From the NCBI GenBank assembly GCA_018268675.1, contig JAFDWB010000077.1, positions 1 through 64,000 of the forward strand: a DNA stretch of 64,000 bases. Direction: 5' to 3'. The notes below the pieces were generated by a model. That model saw only the letters and a list, made by a program, of their open reading frames with translations. It was not told the origin of the DNA and ran no database searches. Shown here in pieces: positions 56,287 through 64,000 of this stretch. This DNA is from Actinomycetota bacterium (GTDB taxonomy: Bacteria > Actinomycetota > Thermoleophilia > Solirubrobacterales > 70-9). Numbering within the stretch: position 1 is the stretch's first letter; every line of letters begins with the position of its first letter. Position numbers and translations under genes: made by a program.

Positions 56287-58047
56287 TCAACGGCGGATGT
56301 GGCCCAGCTTCACCGCAAGCTGCAGCGCGAGGAAGTCCTCATCCGCGATCTTCAGACCGGTGAGCTCCTCGATACGCTCGAGGCGCTGGCGCAAGGTGTT
56401 CACGTGTATGAAGAGTGAGCGCGAGGTGACGGCGATGTTTCCCCGGCTCGACAGATACTCGTCGAGGGTGTCGAGCAGCTGCGTCCCTCGCTCCCGGTCA
56501 TAGGCGACGATCTCATCGACCGCCGCGCGGAGATGGTCACCAGGGCCTCCTTCATCGAGGATGTCGATCAGGTAGCGGTAGGCGCCGGTGTCGCGATAGA
56601 GCAGCGGATCGGCGATGCGACCGAGGCGCGCCGCGATGGCCCCAGCGTCCCGTGCTTCCCGGAGGGCGGTGGCCATCCCCTCGACATCTATACGAGCCTC
56701 GCTGACCCCCACTGCGAAGTTCTCGAGCGCACCGGCATCCCTGATCTCGATCAGAACGGCCCGCACCGGCTCCATGCCGGCCGCGGCGACGGGCACGAGC
56801 GCACGGAGTAGTCCCGACGAAAGGTCGCAGAACGCCTGCGGGACGGCGGCTCTGATCTTCCTCTCGAGCTCGACGGCATCTTCCGACCAGGATCCACCTG
56901 ATTCGATCGGCCTTGCCTCGAGCACGAAGCGGGGCCGGGACCGTTCCAACCTGGCCGCCTCGACCTTCCGGGATGCCAGTTGGAGATCGCCGGCGCCGAG
57001 GGCGTCGAAGAGGTCCCGTGCGAGGTTCTCCTCCGTGAGGTGCTCGATCAGGCCGATCTTCTCCGCGGCCAGCGCCACCTGCTGGGCGGCGGCTCGTAAC
57101 ATCTCGGGAGTCGTCTCCTGCCAAGGGTGTCGCGATACGACAACCAGGGCGCCGTTCATCTCCCCCCCGACCGACAGCTCGACCGCATCGAGGGCCGCTT
57201 CGGGATCGTCGATCTCGAGGGCTGCCAACAACCGGGCACGGACTGTCCCGTCCACCAGTCCGCCGTCACCCAGGAGCGCGGTGACCAGGTCACCCTCCGT
57301 CGCGACGTCGGCCGGACCGACGCCCGGATCTGAGCTCACACGAACCAGCCTTCCCCCTGTTCCGCCGGCGGAGTAGATCCGGACCGCGTCGGCGTCGATC
57401 AGGGAGCGGACCCCACGTGCTGCGAGTTCGAAGAGAGCCTTCCGATCGCCCACGGCGGCGACCTCGCGGCCGAACTCCGCCAGGCGCGTCAATGCCGCGA
57501 CCCGCTCTTTCGCGTCCTCGTAGAGCCTCGCGTTCTCGATCGCCCCGGCGACCAAGGCGGCAGCGCGGGAGAGCACATTGAGGATCCGCTCGTCGAACTC
57601 ACGCGGGGCGACGGTGTGAAGGACGATCGCACCGATCGCGGTGCCGTCACGCGCCGGGATGGGTACCGCGACCATCGACTGGAAGCGCTCCTCTTCGAGC
57701 TCGGGCACGTAGTGGGTGCGCGGGTCCTCGATCGCGCCCTCGCGGATGAACGCGGCCTCGCAATTGCGGACGGCCCACCCTGCGAGGCCCTCGTCGACCC
57801 CGAATGAGATCCGCCCGACCAGGTGGGAGTAGATCGGCGAGGCGGCCCGCATCTCCAGCCGCTCGCCGGCCCGCAGATAGACGAAGCAGGCGTGGCAGTC
57901 GGTCGCCCTGGTGAGGAGGTCGACCACCCGGTCGAGGATGTGCGAGAGGTCGGGGCCCGAGCTGACGACCCCCACCACCGCCGAGAGCGTCTCGTTTTCG
58001 AGCCGCAGCCGCTCGATCTCCGCGCCGGCCGGCGCGTCGCTCGCCAC
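56287..58047 (-). CDS. GAF-PucR family transcriptional regulator
   Basis: A 586-residue regulator. A GAF domain occupies about residues 30-190 (DCHACFVYLRAGERLEMRAA, GRISFGVDEGLAGWAVRN, FQSMVAVPIPARDGTAIGAI), a second GAF-like stretch about 215-330, and the C-terminus has the PucR HTH: LLDTLDEYLSSRGNIAVTSR, LFIHVNTLRQRLERIEELTG. PucR-type proteins activate purine, amine or amino-acid catabolic genes. It starts (GTG 58047) 23 bases after the synthetase stop, so it is cotranscribed with it and most likely controls this divergent gene cluster. Confidence 0.88.
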   Translation of the reverse strand: MASDAPAGAEIERLRLENETLSAVVGVVSSGPDLSHILDRVVDLLTRATDCHACFVYLRAGERLEMRAASPIYSHLVGRISFGVDEGLAGWAVRNCEAAFIREGAIEDPRTHYVPELEEERFQSMVAVPIPARDGTAIGAIVLHTVAPREFDERILNVLSRAAALVAGAIENARLYEDAKERVAALTRLAEFGREVAAVGDRKALFELAARGVRSLIDADAVRIYSAGGTGGRLVRVSSDPGVGPADVATEGDLVTALLGDGGLVDGTVRARLLAALEIDDPEAALDAVELSVGGEMNGALVVVSRHPWQETTPEMLRAAAQQVALAAEKIGLIEHLTEENLARDLFDALGAGDLQLASRKVEAARLERSRPRFVLEARPIESGGSWSEDAVELERKIRAAVPQAFCDLSSGLLRALVPVAAAGMEPVRAVLIEIRDAGALENFAVGVSEARIDVEGMATALREARDAGAIAARLGRIADPLLYRDTGAYRYLIDILDEGGPGDHLRAAVDEIVAYDRERGTQLLDTLDEYLSSRGNIAVTSRSLFIHVNTLRQRLERIEELTGLKIADEDFLALQLAVKLGHIRR

Positions 58048-58070
58048 CTCGGTTGGTCCGACTCCTTGGC

Positions 58071-59453
58071 TCAGAAGAGCTGAAGGTAGCGCTCCAGCTC
58101 CCAGGCGGTGATCTGGTTCTGTGCCTCTGCCCATTCTGCCTGCTTCACCCCGACGTAGTAGTCGACGTAGTCCTCGCGCGCGCAGGCGCCGAGCGCCCGC
58201 CGCAGGACGTCGTCCTCGGCCAGCGCCCGGGTCGCGTCCAGCAGGTTCTCCGGCAGCACCCCGATGCCCAGCTCCTCGCGCCGCATGGCCGGCAGCTCGT
58301 GCAGGTTCAGCTCCGAGGTCGGCTCGCCCGGCTCGAGCCCGCGTTCGATCCCGTCGAAGCCCGCCGCGATCATCGCGGTCGCCCCGAGGTACGGGTTGCA
58401 GGAGCCGTCGACCGTGCGGTCCTCGATGCGACCAGGTGCGGGCACCCGCAGCATCTGGGTGCGGTTGTTGGCGCCGTAGCTGATGTAGATAGGCGCCCAT
58501 GCCGAGCCACTCTGCGAGCCGACGACGAGCCGTTTGTAGGAGTTGACACTGGGTGCGGTGAGCGCGATGTAGGCGCACGCGTGCTCCTTGAGCCCGCCGA
58601 TGAAGTTGTAGGCCGCGGGCGAGAGCCCGAGCCCTCGGGTGTCGCCGTTGTCGCCGAAGAGGTTCTCGCCGTCCTTCCAGAGGCTGACGTGGAAGTGGCA
58701 GCCGTTGCCGGTCAGATGGGCGAAGGGCTTCGGCATGAAGGTCGCGATCAGCCCGCGTTGTTGGGCGAGGCTCTCGACCATGTAGCGGAAGAAGATCGCC
58801 CGGTCGCAGGTGGTGAGGGCATCGGCGTAGTCGAAGTTCTGCTCGAACTGGCCGTTGGCGTCCTCGTGGTCGGTGGCGTAGTTGTCCCAGCCCAGCGCGT
58901 CTAGGTTGCCCGCGACCTCGGTGACGAAGTCGAGGCTGCGGGTCAGCGCCCGCATGTCATAACAGGGCTGGCCCTGGGTGTCGAGCGGGTCGGCGACGAC
59001 GAGCCGGCCGTCCTCCGTGCGGCGCAGGAGGAAGTACTCGAGCTCGGCGCCCAGCTTCAGCTCGTAGCCGAGCTCGGCGGCTCGGGCGATCTGGTTGCGC
59101 AGGATCGTCCGCGGACAGTAAGGCCAGGGCTCGCCCTCGACCGTGACGTCGCAGGCGAGGCGGGCGATGCCCGGGCGCCAGGGCAGCGGCGTATAGGTGG
59201 CCGGGTCGGGTATCGCGATCAGGTCGGGATCATTGGGGCGCTGGCCGATGTCGCCGGCGGCGAAGCCCGCGAAGCCGGCGCCGTCCTCGAGCAGGTCCTC
59301 TATATGGGAGGCGGGCACGAGCTTCGCGCTCGGCTTGCCGTGCATGTCGACGAATTGGGCGAATAGATATTCGATCCCCTGCTGCGCGACAAGGCGGACG
59401 ACGTCGTCCGCGGTGGTGGCGGTCGCGTCCAGGTCGATTGCAGTCGGCTCCAT
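58071..59453 (-). CDS. glnT: glutamine synthetase family, GlnT/gamma-glutamylmethylamide synthetase-like
   Basis: ATP-dependent glutamate-amine ligase, 460 residues, a type III/GlnT length. GS features: FAQFVDMHGKPSAKLVP near the N-terminus, LGAELEYFLLRR (metal Glu), DHEDANGQFEQNFDY, NGCHFHVSLWKDGENLF (His metal ligand), SVNSYKRLVVGSQSGSAWAP and the nucleotide-site ISYGANNRTQMLRVP. Next to GlxBCD and SoxAD homologues, the likely substrate is methylamine, giving gamma-glutamylmethylamide (GmaS); ordinary glutamine synthesis is the alternative. Confidence 0.85.
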   Translation of the reverse strand: MEPTAIDLDATATTADDVVRLVAQQGIEYLFAQFVDMHGKPSAKLVPASHIEDLLEDGAGFAGFAAGDIGQRPNDPDLIAIPDPATYTPLPWRPGIARLACDVTVEGEPWPYCPRTILRNQIARAAELGYELKLGAELEYFLLRRTEDGRLVVADPLDTQGQPCYDMRALTRSLDFVTEVAGNLDALGWDNYATDHEDANGQFEQNFDYADALTTCDRAIFFRYMVESLAQQRGLIATFMPKPFAHLTGNGCHFHVSLWKDGENLFGDNGDTRGLGLSPAAYNFIGGLKEHACAYIALTAPSVNSYKRLVVGSQSGSAWAPIYISYGANNRTQMLRVPAPGRIEDRTVDGSCNPYLGATAMIAAGFDGIERGLEPGEPTSELNLHELPAMRREELGIGVLPENLLDATRALAEDDVLRRALGACAREDYVDYYVGVKQAEWAEAQNQITAWELERYLQLF

Positions 59454-59492
59454 TGCAGGATCAAATGGGACCTCGGGCCGCAGTGCAATGGA
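59449..59492. promoter_or_regulatory. 9-bp inverted repeat at the glnT start, candidate operator
   Basis: TCCATTGCA (59449-59457) and TGCAATGGA (59484-59492) are perfect inverted copies 26 bases apart; ATTGCAG also recurs at 59437. The left arm overlaps the ATG of the synthetase. The 59454-59625 intergenic region must hold both divergent promoters, so this is a natural place for the PucR-type regulator to bind. Confidence 0.5.
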
Positions 59493-59625
59493 GAGACTCG
59501 CCGGCTCTTGCTATTCGGATATGTGCGGTCCAGACACTTCATGTGGGGACCATCCATATCGCCACGCCCGATGATGCAGCCTGGCCACATTGGAACCGGC
59601 GACAGGGTTTGGCACCTTGCGCTCC

Positions 59626-60528
59626 ATGTGTGGAATCGCAGGCATATTCGCCAAGTCCGAGGCCGTCGAACGCCAGCTCGGCGAGCTTGCGGCGTCGATG
59701 CTGACCCAGCTCGCCGACCGGGGTCCCGACAGCGCGGGGGTCGCCTTCTACCGCCGGCCCGTGGCCGATGACCACAGCAAGCTCTGCCTCCGCTTCGAGG
59801 ACGGCGGGGCGCGCGACCAGGCCGCGACGGCGATCGAGGCGGGGATCGGGATCGTCGAGTGGCGCCCGCTCGCCGACCGTCACGTGGTGCTCGTGGCCCC
59901 GGTCCCGGCGGCCGCGGCCGAAACCTGGATCGACCGTGAGCTGCCCGGCGTCGCGGTCGACAGCGCCGGCCAGGTCATCGAGATCTACAAGGACGCCGTC
60001 GCCCCTGGAGAGTTCATCGCGCGCTTCGACCTCGGGGCGTTGGAGGGCACCCACGTTCTCGGCCACACCCGGATGGCGACCGAGAGCCGCGTCACCCCTG
60101 CCGGTTCGCACCCCTTCTCGACCGGGCTCGACCTCTGTCTCGTCCACAACGGCTCGCTCTCCAACCACAATCGGCTGCGCGAGGAGCTCCGCCGGGAGGG
60201 GACGATTTTCCGAACCGTCAACGACTCCGAGGTAGCCGCCGCCTACCTCACCTCGCGGCTGCGCGCCGGTGCATCGCTGGAGAAGGCGCTCGAGTCCTGT
60301 CTCGACGACCTCGACGGCTTCTACACTTTCGCCGTCGGCACCGCCGACGGCTTCGCCGTCCTGCGCGACCCGATCGCCTGCAAGCCGGCGGTGATGGCCG
60401 AGACAGACGACTGGGTCGCGATCGCCTCCGAGTTCCGCGCCCTCGCCACCCTCCCCGGTGCCGCCGACGCGAGGGTCTGGGAGCCTGAGCCGGGCGTCGT
60501 CTACGGCTGGGGACGGGTGACGGCGTGA
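59626..60528 (+). CDS. glxB: class II glutamine amidotransferase, GlxB/MgsA-like
   Basis: N-terminal-nucleophile amidotransferase of 300 residues. The ATG at 59626 exposes Cys2 after Met removal (MCGIAGIFAKS), required for activity, so I chose it over the upstream codons. Conserved parts: ADRGPDSAGVAFYR, GHTRMATESRVTPAGSHPFS and LCLVHNGSLSNHNRLREEL. It is the separate glutaminase subunit of a glutamate-synthase-like complex; in the N-methylglutamate pathway the homologue is MgsA of N-methylglutamate synthase. Confidence 0.86.
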   Translation: MCGIAGIFAKSEAVERQLGELAASMLTQLADRGPDSAGVAFYRRPVADDHSKLCLRFEDGGARDQAATAIEAGIGIVEWRPLADRHVVLVAPVPAAAAETWIDRELPGVAVDSAGQVIEIYKDAVAPGEFIARFDLGALEGTHVLGHTRMATESRVTPAGSHPFSTGLDLCLVHNGSLSNHNRLREELRREGTIFRTVNDSEVAAAYLTSRLRAGASLEKALESCLDDLDGFYTFAVGTADGFAVLRDPIACKPAVMAETDDWVAIASEFRALATLPGAADARVWEPEPGVVYGWGRVTA

Positions 60529-61214
60529 GCGTCGAGCTCGCGGCGCTCCGGACCGTCGACCTCGCCGATAGCGGCGTGAGTTCGCTGAACGGCGAGCTCC
60601 ACGCGGCACCGGCGGGCCGCTGGGAGGTCTCCAACCCGGCGGGCCGGCATGCGATCGCGGTCGGACTGACCGTCCCCCACGAGGTCGTGATCGAGGGGCA
60701 CGTCGGCTACTACTGCGCCGGGATGAACCAGGAGGCCGCGGTCAGCGTGCGCGGCAACTGCGGGGTCGGCGTCGCCGAGAACATGATGTCGGGGACGGTC
60801 CGCATCGAGGGCGATGCCAGCCAGGCCGCGGGTGCCAGCGCCCACGGCGGCCTGATCGCGATCGACGGCAACGCCGCCGCCCGCTGCGGGATCTCGCTGA
60901 AGGGAGGCGACGTCGTCGTCCGCGGCTCGGTCGGTCACGCGACCGGCTTCATGGCGCAGAGCGGCCGCATCGTCGTCTGCGGCGACGCCGGAGAGGCGCT
61001 CGGCGACTCGATCTACGAGGCCCGGATCTACGTGCGAGGGGACATCGGAGGACTGGGTGCCGACTGCGTCGCCAAGGAGCTGCGCGAGGAGCATCGGATT
61101 GAGCTCGGCGAGCTGCTCGAACAGGCGGGTCTCGGGGACGCCGATCCGCGCGAGTTCCGCCGCTACGGCTCGGCCCGCCGCCTCTACAACTTCGACGTCG
61201 ACGACGCAGTCTGA
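60525..61214 (+). CDS. glxC: GXGXG beta-helix subunit, GlxC/MgsB-like
   Basis: A 229-residue protein with the glutamate-synthase C-terminal beta-helix (GXGXG) domain: GHVGYYCAGMNQEAAVSVRG, VAENMMSGTVRIEGDASQAA and LKGGDVVVRGSVGHATGFMA, with repeated G-x-G turns. In GOGAT this domain is the structural spacer between the glutaminase and FMN domains; here it is a separate chain. It overlaps glxB by four bases and shares one base with the glxD start. Confidence 0.87.
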   Translation: MSVELAALRTVDLADSGVSSLNGELHAAPAGRWEVSNPAGRHAIAVGLTVPHEVVIEGHVGYYCAGMNQEAAVSVRGNCGVGVAENMMSGTVRIEGDASQAAGASAHGGLIAIDGNAAARCGISLKGGDVVVRGSVGHATGFMAQSGRIVVCGDAGEALGDSIYEARIYVRGDIGGLGADCVAKELREEHRIELGELLEQAGLGDADPREFRRYGSARRLYNFDVDDAV

Positions 61215-62560
61215 TGACGGCGAAGAACGGCACCGATCGGGCGGGCTGGCGCGACGGCCTCCGCGAGTCGGCGACCTTCGACCGGCCGACGATCCACGAG
61301 ATCCGCCGTGCCGCCCGCGAGGGCGTCTACGACATCCGCGGCGGCGGCGCCAAGCGCCGGGTCCCGAACTTCGACGACCTGCTCTTCCTCGGCGCGAGCG
61401 TCTCCCGCTACCCGCTTGAGGGCTACCGCGAGCGCTGCGACACGGACGTCGTCCTCGGCACCCGCTTCGCGAAGAAGCCGCTCCATATCGACATTCCGGT
61501 GACGATCGCCGGGATGAGCTTCGGCGCCCTCTCGGCGCCGGCCAAGGAGGCGCTCGGCCGCGGCGCGACCGCGATGGGCACCTCGACCACCACCGGCGAC
61601 GGCGGGATGACCGAGGAGGAGCGCAGCCACTCGAACACGCTGGTCTACCAGCTGCTGCCCTCGCGCTACGGCATGAACCCCGACGACCTGCGTCGCGCCG
61701 ATGCGATCGAGGTCGTCGTCGGCCAGGGCGCGAAGCCGGGCGGCGGCGGCATGCTGATGGGGCAGAAGATCTCCGAGCGCGTCGCCGCGATGCGCGATCT
61801 CCCGGTCGGCATCGACCAGCGCAGCGCCTGTCGGCATCCCGACTGGACCGGGCCCGACGACCTCGAGATCAAGATCGAGGAGCTGCGCGAGATCACCGAC
61901 CGGGAGAAGCCGATCTTCGTCAAGGTCGGCGCCAGCCGGCCCTACTACGACGTCGCCCTGGCGGTGAAGTCCGGGGCGGACGTGGTCGTCCTCGACGGCA
62001 TGCAGGGCGGCACCGCCGCGAGCCAGGAGGTGTTCATCGAACACGTCGGCATCCCGACCCTGGCGGCTATCCCGCCCGCGGTGCAGGCGCTCGTCGAGCT
62101 CGGCATGCACCGCAAGGTCCAGTTGATCGTGTCCGGCGGGATCCGCTCCGGCGCCGATGTCGCCAAGGCGCTGGCACTGGGCGCCGACGCGGTCTCGATC
62201 GGCGTCGCGGCGTTGATCGCGATCGGCGACAACGACCCGACGCTCGAAGCCGAGTACGAGAAGATCGGCTCGGCCGCCGGTTTCTACGACGACTGGCACG
62301 AGGGCCGCGACCCGGCCGGGATCTTCACCCAGGACGAGGAGCTGGCGGCGCGGCTCGACCCCGAGCTCGGCGGCCGTCAGCTGGCCAACTACCTGCGCAC
62401 CCTGGTGCAGGAGACGCAGACCTTGGCCCGCGCCTGCGGCAAGTCGCGGGTCCAGAACCTCGAGCCGGAGGATCTCGTCGCGTTGACGGTCGAGGCGGCG
62501 GCGATGGCGCGGGTGCCGTTGGCCGGCACCGAATGGATCCCCGGCCAGGAGCGCTACTGA
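61214..62560 (+). CDS. glxD: FMN-binding glutamate synthase domain protein, GlxD/MgsC-like
   Basis: A 448-residue FMN TIM-barrel corresponding to the synthase domain of GOGAT. Key parts: PVTIAGMSFGALSAPAKEAL, ATAMGTSTTTGDGGMTEEER, YGMNPDDLRRADAIEVVVGQ, GAKPGGGGMLMGQKI, VVLDGMQGGTAAS and IVSGGIRSGADVAKALALGA. Three cysteines for a 3Fe-4S cluster, normal in GOGAT, are hard to place: only SACRHP and RACGKSR near the end are visible. With GlxB and GlxC it would form N-methylglutamate synthase or another glutamate-synthase-like enzyme. Confidence 0.87.
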   Translation: MTAKNGTDRAGWRDGLRESATFDRPTIHEIRRAAREGVYDIRGGGAKRRVPNFDDLLFLGASVSRYPLEGYRERCDTDVVLGTRFAKKPLHIDIPVTIAGMSFGALSAPAKEALGRGATAMGTSTTTGDGGMTEEERSHSNTLVYQLLPSRYGMNPDDLRRADAIEVVVGQGAKPGGGGMLMGQKISERVAAMRDLPVGIDQRSACRHPDWTGPDDLEIKIEELREITDREKPIFVKVGASRPYYDVALAVKSGADVVVLDGMQGGTAASQEVFIEHVGIPTLAAIPPAVQALVELGMHRKVQLIVSGGIRSGADVAKALALGADAVSIGVAALIAIGDNDPTLEAEYEKIGSAAGFYDDWHEGRDPAGIFTQDEELAARLDPELGGRQLANYLRTLVQETQTLARACGKSRVQNLEPEDLVALTVEAAAMARVPLAGTEWIPGQERY

Positions 62561-62862
62561 TGTCCTACGTCCTGACCTGCCCCAACTGCGGGCCGCGCGA
62601 GGTGACCGACTTCGGCTTCGGCGGCGAGGTGACGACGCGGCCGAGCGGACACCCCTCGCCGCGCGAGCTGAACACCTATATCTACTTCCGCCGCAACGTG
62701 GCCGGTCCGCAGCGCGAGTGGTGGGTGCACCGCTCGGGGTGCGGCGCCTGGTTCCTTGCCGAACGCGACACCCGCACCAACGAGGTGAAGTGGACGGCGC
62801 TGCCCGAGGACGCGCCGGGCGCGGCGACCCCCGATCCGGTCTCGAGCGGGGAGGCGAGATGA
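62560..62862 (+). CDS. soxD: sarcosine oxidase delta subunit-like protein (SoxD/MgdB)
   Basis: A 100-residue protein with the SoxD zinc motif CPNCGPREVTDFGFGGE near the N-terminus, the later Cys in RSGCGAWF, and YIYFRRNVAGPQREWWVHRS, which is diagnostic. It is the small structural subunit of heterotetrameric sarcosine oxidase or N-methylglutamate dehydrogenase. The ATG shares a base with the glxD stop (TGATG). The SoxB-type beta subunit that often precedes SoxD is not found between glxD and soxD. Confidence 0.9.
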   Translation: MSYVLTCPNCGPREVTDFGFGGEVTTRPSGHPSPRELNTYIYFRRNVAGPQREWWVHRSGCGAWFLAERDTRTNEVKWTALPEDAPGAATPDPVSSGEAR

Positions 62863-64000
62863 CCGATTCAGCCCGCCTCGCGCCCACTGCGGGGCAGCGG
62901 ATCGACCGTTCCCGCCCACTGCGCTTCAGCTTCGACGGCGACCAGGTTGACGGCTTCGACGGCGATACGATCGTCTCGGCGCTCTATGCGAGCGGTCGGC
63001 GCACCTTCTCGCGCAGCTTCAAGTACCACCGCCGCCGGGGCGAGCTTTGCGGCTGTGGCCAGTGCGCCAACTCGCTCTTCACCGTCGACGGCCATCCCGG
63101 CGTGCGCGGCTGTGGCGAGCCTTTGCGCGAGGGTATGGAGGTCACCCACCAGAACGCCTGGCCCTCGCTCGAGTTCGACGCGATGCGTGCCACCGACCTG
63201 GTCGGCGGCCCCTTCACCCCGCCCGGCTTCTACTACAAGACCTTCATCCGCCCGCGCAAGTTGTGGCCGGTCTACGAGAAAGTGCTGCGCCGCGCCGCCG
63301 GCCTCGGCAGGCTGGTCAGCCGCCAGGAGGAGCGCGAGTGGCGGACCGAATACCGCCGCCGCCACTGCGACGTACTGGTCGTCGGCGGCGGCGTCGCCGG
63401 ACTTTCGGCGGCGCTGCGGGCGGCCGAGCTGGGCGCCGACGTGGTCCTCTGCGACGAGGACTCGGAGCCCGGCGGCAGGCTCTTGATCGAAGGTCGCCAC
63501 GAGGAGGCGCGCGACCTCGCCGCCCGCTGCCGCGAGGCCGGGGTCGAGATCCTCTCCGGCGCCCCTGCCCTCGGCTTCTTCGATGAGCTCGTGCCGGTCT
63601 GGCAGGGCGACACGCTGCACCAGGTCCGTGCCGCTCGCCACGTCGCTGCGACCGGCTCGCTCGAGCAGCCGCTGATCTTCCCCGACAACGACCTGCCCGG
63701 CGTGATGCTGGCGACCGGGGCGCTCCGCCTAGCGGCCTTGCATGGTGTTCGCCCGGGGCAGCGCTGCGTGGTCGCCGGGGTCGACGACCGGGCGCTCGAG
63801 GCGGCCCTTGCCCTGCACCGGCTCGGCGTCACCGTCAGTGCCGTCGCCGACCTGCGCGAGGGGGCCGACGGCGAGGCGCAGGCGGAGCTCGAGGCGGCGG
63901 GCATCGAGCTGATCCGCGGCGCCATGCCGGTCCGCGCCGCCGGTCGCAAGGCGCTCGAGGGCGTCAGCCTCGCCTGCGTCGACGCAGGCGGCAGGGCGCT
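62859..64000 (+). CDS. soxA: sarcosine oxidase alpha subunit-like protein, partial (SoxA/MgdC)
   Basis: The first 380 codons of a large FAD/NAD protein that runs off the right end. Residues about 20-110 form a ferredoxin-like domain (LRFSFDGDQVDGFDGDTIVS, RTFSRSFKYHRRRGELCGCG) with Cys residues in ELCGCGQCAN and RGCGEPL able to bind 2Fe-2S, followed by a Rossmann site CDVLVVGGGVAGLSAALRAA and PGVMLATGALRLAALHGV. Relatives are 950-1000 residues with a folate-binding GcvT part at the C-terminus. It overlaps soxD by four bases. With the missing beta and gamma subunits it would oxidise N-methylglutamate or sarcosine. Confidence 0.87.
   Translation, partial: MTDSARLAPTAGQRIDRSRPLRFSFDGDQVDGFDGDTIVSALYASGRRTFSRSFKYHRRRGELCGCGQCANSLFTVDGHPGVRGCGEPLREGMEVTHQNAWPSLEFDAMRATDLVGGPFTPPGFYYKTFIRPRKLWPVYEKVLRRAAGLGRLVSRQEEREWRTEYRRRHCDVLVVGGGVAGLSAALRAAELGADVVLCDEDSEPGGRLLIEGRHEEARDLAARCREAGVEILSGAPALGFFDELVPVWQGDTLHQVRAARHVAATGSLEQPLIFPDNDLPGVMLATGALRLAALHGVRPGQRCVVAGVDDRALEAALALHRLGVTVSAVADLREGADGEAQAELEAAGIELIRGAMPVRAAGRKALEGVSLACVDAGGRA

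Noticed and set aside
59609-59626. TGGCAC...TTGC as a sigma-54 promoter before glxB
   Set aside because: The two boxes have no correct spacing (they adjoin), so they do not form a -24/-12 element.
1-64000. CRISPR arrays, insertion sequences, rRNA operons
   Set aside because: No regular 25-40 base repeats with spacers, no transposase motif (DDE, HUH, serine) and no rRNA-like sequence were seen on either strand.

Overview
The window is GC-rich, densely coded bacterial DNA with many GTG starts, 1-4 base start/stop overlaps, actinobacterial families (DUF2277, MT0933-like antitoxin, DUF6328, qcrCAB with a di-haem QcrC) and many leaderless-looking promoters. This points to a high-GC actinobacterium. 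The mix of families resembles the class Thermoleophilia (Solirubrobacterales type), but that placement is inference. The DNA looks chromosomal; no intact rRNA, tRNA, IS element or CRISPR array is visible.

Layout. (1) 0.15-8.2 kb, minus strand: a seven-gene run of MFS exporter, peptide-binding lipoprotein, DppC, DppB, DppD, DppF and a LigC-type DNA ligase, led by a repeat-rich promoter region. (2) 8.6-17.8 kb: HD-GYP membrane protein, zinc alcohol dehydrogenase, pterin carbinolamine dehydratase, arginase-like protein, an ArfB-like GGQ protein, luciferase-like monooxygenase, aldose epimerase and a secreted beta-helix protein. (3) 17.9-21.0 kb: overlapping CitE-like lyase, MaoC hydratase and class III CoA-transferase genes, matching the mcl/mch/mct set of the 3-hydroxypropionate bi-cycle. 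(4) 21-25.5 kb: small conserved genes, a truncated nucleotidyltransferase, an MTHFR-like protein and an antitoxin-like gene overlapping a sulfatase.

(5) 25.5-47.9 kb looks like a general-stress region. A SigB/SigF-type sigma gene (36.4 kb) lies among pyruvate-oxidase-like, GMC/gluconate-dehydrogenase, SDR, GH15, DUF2294 and PfpI genes and a complete cox-ctaG-qcrCAB respiratory operon. GGGTAC/GGGTAT elements recur just upstream of genes on both strands; six lie 8-10 bases before a start codon (predicted leaderless) and four show GNNT-N15-GGGTAY, including one in front of the sigma gene.

(6) 47.9-54.5 kb is an accessory island. It starts at the 3' half of a tRNA-Val(CAC) (an attachment-site scar) and carries a protein with a HEPN-like Rx4H motif, a D12 adenine methyltransferase, a ParB-like protein, a restriction-endonuclease-like protein with an altered active site, an ASCH-like protein, a putative reader-nuclease and a winged-helix regulator. 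This is the best candidate here for an undescribed defence or DNA-modification system. (7) 54.6-64 kb: an NHL-repeat secreted protein, then a divergent cluster of PucR regulator and GlnT/GmaS-like synthetase on the minus strand against GlxB, GlxC, GlxD, SoxD-like and SoxA-like genes on the plus strand. This matches the N-methylglutamate route of methylamine oxidation and runs off the right edge.
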